DNA of 64,000 nucleotides, from contig NC_088297.1 of the NCBI RefSeq assembly GCF_032854445.1, forward strand, positions 5,581,991 through 5,645,990, in the 5' to 3' direction. This DNA is from Liolophura sinensis. Lineage: Eukaryota; Mollusca; Polyplacophora; Chitonida; Chitonidae. The notes beneath the pieces are model-generated. The model did not search any database. It saw nothing but the letters and a program-made list of their open reading frames with translations, and was not told the DNA's origin. Position numbers and translations under genes: made by a program. This document shows positions 35,401 to 47,400 of the stretch, one piece after another; positions within the stretch are counted from its first letter, which is position 1; every line of letters begins with the position of its first letter.

Positions 35401-38400
35401 GTTTTTCTCTCTCTATTCTGTACGTCTTAATTATATTTACATGCTAATTACAAAATGAATTCCTTCATTTGGCAGCATCAAGACATCGTTTCTAGGAACA
35501 TACAGAAAAAGCACGGTCGTTGCCAAGACAACCTGTGAGCTCTTCTTCCTCCATAAATTCGTGAGTTTTTAAATTTTAGCGATAAACATTCACGCGCGAG
35601 AAGACTTGTGTTAACATCCATATCAATTGGTTTGCTTGCGCAACCTTTATATCTACATTTTTTCATATTTTATTTCTCTTTTCTCTCTCTCCTTAGTTAT
35701 ATTTGGTTATGTACCATTTATTTATTGCTTTCAAAATACTTCACTTATATACGACGATCGTCAGATTTATTCTTGGTGAAAAGGACACAGTGGGCCCGGG
35801 AAACAACAGTACCTGACTGCACCTGACCGCATTCCTGACAGACGTAACACCGCAGTCGATTCGGCTAGAGCTAGATTCGAACTCGAAACCTCACGGACGA
35901 AGTACTACTGTCTCCTCAGCACCAACCGATATGTTGACAGCCAGTGACTGATACTGATTTCAGTGAAGACCGATTTCATTCGCCAATATACCTTATTTAC
36001 TTTATGATAATCTGTTTGATTTAGCGAGTCGCCTATATTCAGCTCTCTGTAAAATCAGTCATACTCGTAACCAAAATTGCCTTTAGTCAGTGACACGTAA
36101 CAACACAAGCTCTAAACATCAGTATGTTGGAAGTCCATACTGTTGCAAAGAAAATGAAATTAAAACACTTTTTCTAATTTATAATATTTCGACACGAAGA
36201 AATCTTTGCTTCGGGTGACATCATAGTGATTAAAAACACCAGTGACATGCTGGATATTGGGCGGAGTTCAATATGTTCTGACGAAGGCGACACCAGTTAC
36301 CTAAACTGGTAGCATCCTAAGTTAAACCCTGTTTCTGACATTACCATATATAACATTGTTCGCACGGTTTAGTATAATATTTACCTTTATAAATGAATTT
36401 TATTTTTTATCTCTTGTTATATATGATTCCACACTAGTATGGTTTTAGAGTTGCATGTCAGAAAATTCTGTTTTAAAAAAAATGTAATCTATTCGCAGAG
36501 ATATTATTGCGGCTGTGGTACTGCGTAGAGTTTGTTTTAACCGTATGCCGGTTCAGATATTGTAAAAAAAAATTTACTCTCCACAACCATTAACCCAGCA
36601 TGCCACTTGTTTTCTGAATAATGACGTCCACCCGAGGCAATGAGTTCTTGGTGTTGAAACCAGGCTTACGAAGTTTAACATTATGAAATAAAAAAAGGGT
36701 TCTAACTGCATTTTCTTTGCAATAATATAGACGTACAAATGCATCAATGCATAGAGCTTGTGTTGTTACGTGTCTCTGATTAAAGGCAATTTTACTAGCA
36801 AGTATGCCTGATTTTACAGACAGCTGAATATAGGCGGCTCGCTACAAGAAATAGACTGTAGTTCTTTGGAGGTTTGTGTTGAACGTTGTTTGAGAATTAG
36901 CTTTGCGATTATTGACTTCGGAACATCCATTTTGGTAGACGGCTGGTATACGAATGTCTGTTTTCAGGCCTACAGATTCCCACTGTGTAATATTGTAATG
37001 TAATCGATACCCATTCCTGAGAACTCATCGATCTTCGTAATATACGCGCGACAAATGGCTGTAAACAAATAGTTCCCACTGAATACCCCTTACGACGCAA
37101 ATAAATCGAGGGTATAGTGCATAACTCTAATCAATAGACCTAATCGATATTGGGACAATCGAGGTCTTCTCGTATTTACGTGATGAGTGTTTGTACACTT
37201 GGTCTTGTGGTGTGTGAAGTGGGATTGAATTTCGGAGGTTGACCTTGACTCAAGGTCATTAGGACGGCGCAGTAGGGGAGAACATAGCAGTGGTATTTGC
37301 CGAGAGTTCCTGTTTTATTTGTCTACCAGAGTGCAGGCTGAGATTTGGCGAGACAGAATAAGTGGTATTTGAGTTCGGCGGGAATCTCGCGAGAGTCACG
37401 CAGTATTGCGAGTCGGCTTATATGTAGGGGTATGTATGTATGCTTGAGTTTTAACGTTGTAATTAACAATTTTCAGTCATATGACGACGAGGAGTCATTA
37501 ATTATGTGTACATATGCCGAAGGCAACCAAACACGACACCCCACTCAGTCACAATAGACTGACCACCGGGCTAACCAGTCTTGTTTTCTTGTTCTAACCT
37601 CTCAGTGCTGAGCGCCAAACGAGACAGTAGCAAGCAGCATTTTTGGGGATGGTATTTAGTGCGATCTCCCGATTTTTTATACGTAGGGGTAACAGATTAT
37701 ATCCCCTTAATATATACCTCCATGGCTTTACAGGGACTTTTAGGTTATTATTCATTTTAAACGATAATCCATAGCCATTTTTCTGACCTGCTTGTTTATA
37801 TACCTAGCCTGAAAAGTTACTTGCACTTCGTCACAATTTTTCTGTGATTGCTTGTTCCGGAAAGGTTCGTGATTCTATACGTTGAAAGAGACATTCGTAT
37901 ACCAGCCGTCAACCAAGAAGGACGTTCCAGGTCAATATTCGCAAGCAAATTTCCAAAACAACGTTTAACACAAAGTACCAAAAGTTAAGAAAGTATATAT
38001 ATATATAAAGTAGGGAAATAGACGGGATCATACAAAGTGAAGCGGTGAACCATTTTCAGTGATGTTTGAAAGACGTAAGGTATGTTCCATGCGAATGAGT
38101 GAAATCAGTATTCAAGTCATGTATTATGCCACGTTAGAATATTTCGCCGTCTTTAATAAAAGATATATCTCTATTGCCGCCTTGATTGTATTTATTTATT
38201 TATTTGATTGGTGTTTTACGCCGTACTCAAGAATATTTCACTTATACGACGTCGGCCAGCATTATGGCGGGTGGAAACCGGGCAGAGCCCTGAGGGAAAC
38301 CCACGACCATTCGCAGGCTGCTGACAGACCTTCCCACGTACGACCGGAGAGGAAGCCAACATGAGCTGGACTTGAACTCACGGCGACCGCATTGGTGAGA

Positions 38401-41400
38401 GACTCCTGGGTCATTACGCTGCGCTAGCGCGCTAACCAACTGAGCCACCATATATCCAACCTGACTATCTAATTCAACACGATGAATATTTGGCCCGTGT
38501 CCCCGGGTGTTTTTATAGATACTAACAAATACCCAGATTTATCAGCTGCTCACGGTCTAACTTCTCACGATTCAGGATTACAAGCGGATCTTCGATATGT
38601 CGCCTGACAGCCATGATTCCCAGACCCTGGCCGTCTGCAGGTGCGTATCCATGGTGATTACCACCACAAAGAACCCGTTAACTCACTTATCTGTTTTCAA
38701 GCATCTCATCATTCCCTGTATAAGATGGAAAAGTCTTACAAATACAACCTAAATACAATGAATTGGACTGGTCTAAATTGGTGACCTAAAATCAGTATAT
38801 TGGTATGGTCTAAATTGGTAACCTAAAATACAATATATTGGACTCGCCTCAAATTGCACTGTTCTGAATTAGTGACCTGAAATGCATTGTACTGGACTGC
38901 TCTAAATTGGTGACCTAAAATATAGTGCATTGGACTGTCCTGAATTGGTGATCTAAATACAGTGTATTGGATTGCTCTAAATTCGTCACCTAAATACAGT
39001 GTAGTGGACTGCTCTAAATTGATGACCTAAATACAGTGTAGTGGACTGCTCTAAATTGATGACCTAAATACAGTGTAGTGGACTGCTCTAAATTGATGAC
39101 CTAAATACAGTGTAGTGGACTGCTCTAAATTGGTGACCTAAATACAGTGTAGTGGACTGCTCTAAATTGATGACCTAAATACAGTGTATTGCACTGTTCT
39201 GAATGGGTGACCTAAAACACGATGTATTTATCTAAATTGGTGACCTGAAACACGAAGTATTTATCTAAATTGGTGACCTTTATGCCTAATATAGTACATG
39301 TATAATACGTGATGTCCGAGTGAAAGGTGGACGATCGCCAAACATTGACCTGCTTCGGATGAATGCTCCAGAGTCCACATATTGCAGACTTGTAGACTAT
39401 AAGTCCATCTTATTAGTGATTCAGGTCTGTTATACAAATTGGAAAGAGATACATTTGTAGAGCTACCAAAAGATCAGATCTTTTCCTGAACAACGCTTGT
39501 TACGTGGATTGTCACAGAAATAACTGTTCAAGGCCTCTACTATACCCAATATGTCATTGTTCATTTCTTGTCTGCATTGCAGACGTCATATTGTATTTCA
39601 TCACTTCCCGATGCAGTACTTGATCAACAACCCGGGCGTGTGGAGCACGTGGCGCTATAAGTAAGTGTATCCGGACCCGTAATCAGTTTGATTCACACTT
39701 ACATATACTTTTGTATACAAAACGTTATCTCGCCGTTGTTTTTTTTCTCATACTGTGAGCTGCTTGTATAGGCTCATGCAAAAAGTAGAATTTTTTTTTT
39801 TTTTTGGGGTGGGGGGGATTCAGACTATCATTGTTTATTTGATTTGATCCAGTAACGGATCTCTCGGCAGTTGCATTGAGACGCCATATTGACCAGTCGG
39901 TACAATGGCCTTGAATACAGTATTCTAGACGACATGACGAGTAACGACCTTTTTCGTTCAGAAGCTGTATTTAATTGTGCGCTATCTTTACATAAATAAC
40001 CATGGTTTTAAGGTTTGAAACAGGACTGAAATTATAAAAATGTTTGCCATCTTATGAACGTTTTATAGCAGAGCTTCCTCTCAGGTCTGTCAGCAAACTG
40101 CGGATGGCCGTGTGTTTCCCCCGCCCTCTGACTGGTTTCCACTGTAATGCTGGACACGTCGTATAAGTGAAATATTTTTGAGTACGGCGTAAAACGCCAG
40201 TCAAGTAAATAAACTTTACGGCAGATCATTTTTTTGATTCCCACGTAGGCGAACATTTATTTCATTATTTCATGGTGTTTTACGCCGTGTTCAAGGCGTT
40301 CGCGAAAACCCTTTAACAGAGAGTAACACAAAGGGTCTCCAAGCATAAAAGTCTAAAATGGCATTTCATTGCGCATAAAAAGCGGATCTAGCAATCAAGG
40401 CGAAACGAGTTCAGCCAATATAGCCATATTTACAAATGGGTTGATTCCCCTCACATTTGCCATAAAAATGTAAATTGCACAGTTTGTTTTTTGTTTGCTT
40501 TTCTTTCACAGACATGGTCGACTTATTGTCGAAGATAGCAATGACACAGAGTGGATTTACGTCATTAAATCGGTACGTTCATTTGAACATGTCTAAGACA
40601 CTGTTTCGAGGTTGCGATTTCATATTGCCACTTGTTTTTTTTAGTTTGGGCTTATTGTAGATGTAATATTTCACCTATACGACGGCGTTATAGTGGAAGT
40701 ACGACTATCTGCAGGTTGTGCCAGTCCGTCCCACGTACGAGTGGAGAGGAAGCCAGCAAGAGCCGGACTTGAATTCACAGCGACGGCATTGGTGAGAGGG
40801 CCCTGAGTCATTGTGGCGCGCCGGCACGCTGACCTCTCGGCCACGGAGGCCCTCGAATAATTGGTTTAAGTACTAAACAAAATGATGGTGTGAAATTTAG
40901 CATATTGCCTTCAAATAAATGTCCCCGGGAATCGTTTATACGGCTTCTAAAGAAGACCGTAGCACCATATTGTGTGCCGCCGAGGAAAATTAGTGCCGCC
41001 GAGGATGGAGTTTGGGAAATCTCCAGTGGTTAATATTTCGGTGCAGCAACGACAACGTTTTGCGCGGGAACCATGCTGTCCAATGGTGGTCATGCTTATC
41101 ATGGTTTTCATGTTCATCAAAAGTGTCAGTCTGACAAAAAACCACCAGGTACTTTCACCAGAGTAGACATAACCACAGCGGTTGTGTTATAGTAAAGGAA
41201 AGCTGAAATATGAAGTAAGGTTCATCAGACTGACGACTGAGGACTATGCGTCATTTTAGATTATTTAAAGGATGTTAAAGGATTCTGTGGTGGGCTTTAT
41301 TGACCATACTGACGGTGTGTAGGAACTGATGTCACGTCATCTTGTTCTCAGTATTTTCACCAATTGGGAGAAATTTTTTAGCGTAGTATTTCGCTAATCT

Positions 41401-44400
41401 CTATAATTCATGGGTAAAGGTAGTATGGTCCATAAAGGACACCTTAGAATTCAAACGTGTAAATGCCTTTAACTCACATAAAAAAATCTAAAATAAAGAA
41501 ATGAAAATATTTTTATGCATAGCTTTAAGTGGTCTTTCTAGTGATGCCTACTTAGATTTTGAGCTTTAAGCTTTGCTGACCACATAAGTAGGTATACAAT
41601 ACGAATTTTGACAACGATTTAATAACACGTAGTAGGGGACTAAATACTTCTTAAATAAGCTCACGGATTGTTAACCCGTGGTTCAAAACTAGCTCTACCT
41701 GGGTGGGAGTCAATTTTAAGGTGCGGTGATCTCCCCGGAACTTTATTAACGATGAACAGAGGACCTCGCTGGCGTAAACGGTTACAGCGCTGGCTTTCGA
41801 CCGGTTAGTCCTCGAGTTCGATGCGGTCACTGTGAGTTCAAGTGCAGCTCATGCTGGCTTCCTCTCCGACCGTAAGTGGGAAGGTCTGCCAGCAACCTGC
41901 TGATGGTCGTGGGTCCCCCCCCCACTCCGGGCTCTGCCTGGTTTCCTCCCACCATAATGCAGGCCGCCGTCGTATAAGTGAAATATTCTTGCGTAAAACA
42001 CCAATCAAATAAATAAATAAATAATCCTTTCAGGGGGAAGCTCGAGTCATCAAGAGGCTCACACCGGGAACTGTAGACGTCAAAGCCCGGCGGAAGAAGA
42101 TTCGGGCGATCCTAGAGCGAGAGTCGCCTCATCAACGGGCTAAGAAATTGTTGGATTTCATATCGGAGAGGGACTACAGTGAGTATAAAGTTTATTGTTT
42201 AATTCATGAGTACAGATTTTCACTTACATGACCGCGGTCAGGTGTATGAGTGCAGGAAACCGGGGAGTCTGGAGTTGACGCTCATCTTACAAAGCCTCTG
42301 CCAAAACAGCGAGAGCTGGATTCGAACACGGTCATGGGTCTCACTGGTGAAGTGCCATATTTTCGAAGTGAGCCACCGCTTTAACATCCAACACAGCCAG
42401 CCCTACAATTTCTAGACATTATTACAAATTCTTGGCAGTTCTTGAAATTTATGATATCTAAATTTTGAAACCCATCTCTAAATTTTTCTAATGATCCTCG
42501 CTACACCCAATAGACTTCAAATCTTTCAGATCGCAGGCTCGAATCCAGCTCTTGCTGTTTTGTTTGCTGCTGCAAATCGGGCGATTTGTCGGGCTGAGCT
42601 GAGAACTCCTTCGAGGCCGTTGACTTATACATGGGAAGATTTTTGAGTGCTTGGGGTTTTATGTCGTAGATATAGAGTACTTAGAAAGGAGTGAGTGAGT
42701 GAGTGCTTGGGGTTTTATGTCGTAGATAGAGAGTACCTAGACAGGAGTGAATGAGTGAGTGCTTGGGGTTTTATGTCGTAGATAGAGAGTACCTAGAAAG
42801 GAGTGAATGAGTGAGTGCTTGGGGTTTTATGTCGTAGATAGAGAGTACCTAGAAAGGAGGGAATGAGTGAATGCTTGGGGTTTTATGTCGTAGATAGAGA
42901 GTACCTAGAAAGGAGTGAATGAGTGAGTGCTTGGGGTTTTATGTCGTAGATAGAGAGTACCTATAAAGGAATGAATGAGTGAGTGCTTGGGGTTTTATGT
43001 CGTAGATAGAGAGTACCTAGAAAGGAATGAGTGAGTGAGTGCTTGGGGTTTTATGTCGTAGATAGAGAGTACCTAGACAGGAGTGAATGAGTGAGTGCTT
43101 GGGGTTTTATGTCGTAGATAGAGAGTACCTAGAAAGGAGTGAATGAGTGAATGCTTGGGGTTTTATGTCGTAGATAGAGAGTACCTAGAAAGGAGTGAAT
43201 GAGTGAGTGCTTGGGGTTTTATGTCGTACATAGAGAGTACCTAGAAAGGAGTGAATGAGTGAGTGCTTGGGGTTTTATGTCGTAGATAGAGGGTACCTAG
43301 AAAGGAGTGAATGAGTGAGTGCTTGGGGTTTTATGTCGTAGATAGAGAGTACCTAGAAAGAAATAAGACTGTATAGTCTATGATTATAATCCAGGGAAAC
43401 ATAGTTCTGACGCGACTGAATTAAGAACCCGGAGACAGATAAGTCGTTTTAATTACCGTGTATAGATACAAGCAGATATAATAAGATTAAATGGATGGAA
43501 ATGATGATGACATCTGTTCCCTTTATAGCAAAGTCAGTGTACAGACGAGACATATACCATCCTGGACTTCGGCAATTTTCGGCACCGTGCGGAGGCTGTC
43601 GGAAATCTCGCACGACTACTGTTCACCGGAGTCTGCCGACGTCTCCGACATGCGCAGACCACAGCCTGAGGATGTCCACCGAAGTAGGAAATTCACCCAG
43701 TGAAAGAGACACTGAGCAACAACAGGCGTCAGAAAGCTTTGAAACATTTAGCTCGATGACCAAGTTGCCATACATTACAACGCGAAAGGGATCCAGTGAG
43801 GAGATAGACGGCAGTGAATTTAGGCAGGGTTTACACAAGGCGGCAAGCAGAACGCCGTGTGCAAAGGCGGTAACCAGCGGCAGTGGCTCGCTATCACCAC
43901 AACACAAACAGACGAAAACTACCGAAGTTAGCCCCTACAGCATTTTACCACCATTCGTGCTCGTGGAAACACTTCACCCTGGAGATGTCTTTGTACGTAT
44001 ATGTAGTTGTAGGTTTTCAAAACTTGCATGATCATTTCGACAACATCAGTAACCCCTGTCGCGGATTTACTTCTAAATTACCTTTTCATACTACAGACAG
44101 AAGGTATATTTCGACCAATGGGGTCGCAAGTTCGAATCCAGTTGGTCACTATAGTTAGACTATGACTAGACATCAGAATATCAGGCACAGTGGGAATGGC
44201 AGGTGTAGTCGGAGGGCTCAGATCGGTTTCCTTCTTCAATAAAAGAGCAATATTCTTGCATAAAACGTAATACCCAACTCAGATACAAACAATAGCCACA
44301 GTTTGAGGCTTTACGTTGTCTTTCTTTCTTCTGTTCATTTTAGTATTTTAATACTGATCAATTTAAAGTCTCTTTGCATTTGATTTTTCTTTTCTTTTTC

Positions 44401-47400
44401 TCAGTCATTTTGTAGAAACCTTCCTCATTCTCACTCCGAATTCATTCATTAAACTTGGATTTGATCAGGGATAAAATTGCTTTTGGTTCTGTTCCACATA
44501 TTTTATACCGTTCTAATTATTCTGATGGTTATTACACTTCACTTTCTGTTTTCATTATATATTTAGATTTCTACACGAATATCACATTTGATAGCCTGTT
44601 TTCGTTTCTTTCTTTTATGATATTTATATATGTTTTTATCCTGGAGGAAGTTTTTTTATAAGAACAAATATGGATCAGTCAATCAATAAATCATTTCATC
44701 AGTCAGTCAATCTGTTTCAGGGGTTTCGTTCGTGCCTGGATCCAGAAGACAGAGGTCCGTCAGCAAGTCTGGTAAGTACGTCAGTAAGCCTGGTTTGTAC
44801 GTGAGCAAGACTGGTATGTACGTCAGAAAGTCTGATATGTACGTCAGCAAGTCTGGTATGTACGTTAGCAAGCCTGGTAGGTACGTCAGCAAGTCTGATA
44901 TGTACGTCAGTAAGTCTGGTGTGTACGTCAACAAGTCTGGTGTGTACCTCAACAAGTCTGGTGTGTATGTCAGTAAGTCTGATAAGCACGTCAGCAAGTC
45001 TGATATGTACGTCGGCACGTCTGGTGTGTACCTCAGCAAGTCTGGTATGCACGTCAGCAAGCCTGATATATACCTCAGCTAGTCTGGTATGCACGTCAGC
45101 AAGTCTGATATTTACCTCAGCAAGTCCGGTGTGTACGTCAGCAAGTCTGGTATGCACGTCAGCAAGTCTGGTATGTACGTCAGCACGTCTGGTGTGTACC
45201 TCATCAAGTCTGGTGTGCACGTCAGCAAGCCTAAATATATACCTCAGTAGGTCTGGTATGCACGTCAGCAAGTCTGATATATACCTCAGCAAGTCCGGTG
45301 TGTACGTCAGCAAGCCTGGTATGTACGTCAGCAAGTCTGGTATGTACGTCAGCAAGCCTGGTATCTATGTCAACAAGCCCGGTATGAGCAATACGATATT
45401 AACAAATGAACGCTTTCATTGGTTATGGGATGTCTGTGCAGGAAATAGGGTTGAAGGTTGACTGAGGTGGCTGATGTCAAACCAGGAGTGTGTAGTTATT
45501 TTCAATACCCATTTCTTGGACACAGACACAAAAAAAGATAAAGCGCCCATCGGTCCCTGTCCATTATTGCCTCCAGGAAGTAGGTTTGTCGTGCATCTTA
45601 CGAAAGGCGTTGGTGTTATCCAGGCTATACAGTGGCCACCAACCATAACCCTATCTGTCATCGTACGAGTGTAATATTCTTCAGAACACGTTAATGAAGC
45701 TTTCCGTTTTGTGGCAAAAATTGATCAGCGCCAAACCAGTCGATTTGTTGCTTTTATATTTAGGCGGACACTAATAATTATCTTTCACGAAATAAGAGCC
45801 TCGTCTATGTTACCGTTCCAATTCGGTAAGAAAGTTATAATGGGAACCGCTTTGTAACTTTTTCAAACCTGAGAGACATATTATCCGTTGTGTGCCTGGA
45901 TGACAGCCCAAACCCTTCTCCTCATGCCAAATGTCAGCCTCCGGATACTCTGAAGGAGAAGTTGGTGCCAGTTCTCGTGCAAGGCAGCTCCCACCTGGGC
46001 CAGGTGGTCGACATGTGCGAGCAAGGGATCCACCTGTACAGAAGGAGGAGGATTTAGGCTATCATCCAGGCTCAAGGCGGATACACTCGATACTGACGTG
46101 AAGTGCTTTAAAAGATACCAAATGGCGTTTTTATTTAGTAATTTCAACCACTGCTTCAACAGTACTCACTCCAGAACCATATTTGTAAATCCATTGTTTC
46201 ACATCCAAACCAGTGATGCATGTGTGTTCTCATTAAAACACAAGGATTCCTATCATTTTGTTGTTTTTCATTAACCAAAGGGTCACGTGGTTCACACAAG
46301 CAATCATATTTTGCACTCTCTTGATACAGAAGAACATTAATTGCATGTGTACAAAATCGTCACAGTGAAAACCGGGTTGGTGGGTGGGTGTCTGTGGGAG
46401 TGGGGTGGGGGTGTTTTTATCTTCTTTATGTATATAACGGAACTAAGAGACTGATATTTTCTGAAAAGCAATATTTTTAGCTATTCTTGGTAAATAAAGA
46501 TTTCACTTTATTAGTGAATGTGGATTTTTTGACAAAAATCTCAAGTATAGCCTCTAAAGGGGCATCCGAGACCGAGGGGGTTAGCGCGCCAGCGCGGCAC
46601 AAAGACCCGAGAGCCTCTCCCAATGGCGTCGCTGTTGGTTCAAGTCCTGCTCATGCTGGCGTCCTCTCCGGTCGTACGTGGAGGTCTGGCAATACCGTGC
46701 GGATCGTCGTGGGTTTTCTCACCATAATGCTGGTCCCCGTCGTGTAAGCGAAATATTCTTGAGTACGGCGTAAAACACCAATCAAATAAAATAAATACAT
46801 CTAGCCTCTAGACAATCAAATCAAATTAGCGTAACTTTCTACGTGATGGTTTGTGAAATGTGAAAACAGCTCTTAATGTTATTGTTTCGTCTGCAGGTGA
46901 GTGGTGAATGCGAGGTGATTAAAATTGACAAGAAGTTCTTCATGAAGCACGCCGATGACGCAGTTTTTGGTCTCATCCGTCTGAAGGTAAGTTCACCACG
47001 GCGTTTGTTCATGCAGACTGGTTTGCATACTACTTTCAGCGCGTGCGCCGCTCTCTACGTTCGCTTTACATCACTGCCAACACCAGACCAGCTTGATCTT
47101 TTCTGTGCGACGTACATTGTTTAGACTTAACCTCCACTTGTGAACTGTTTAATCAGCATTCATCAATAATATTGTTTCAGGTGTTGCTTATAACCATGCA
47201 TGCTTTAATAAAAAATTCATACTACTTACAGCGCATGAGCCACTCTCAGCAGTTGCTTTACATCACTGCCACCACTACTAAATTTTGTACAGAAATCGTG
47301 AACAACATCGAGGTCACTGGGATCACGGTGATGAGGCAGGAAGTGGTGTCAAAAAAACACAAACAATCCGTCTTAACTTTTGTTTCTAATAATACTTTTG

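Noticed and set aside
42640-43373. Regular repeat spacing suggestive of a CRISPR array
   Set aside because: Whole 56-bp units repeat with no unique spacers, and the setting is a eukaryotic intron.
44717-45461. Open frames of 116-212 residues on both strands
   Set aside because: The 21-bp minisatellite keeps every frame periodic; only the first 51 nt (44721-44771) are supported as a CNBD2 exon.
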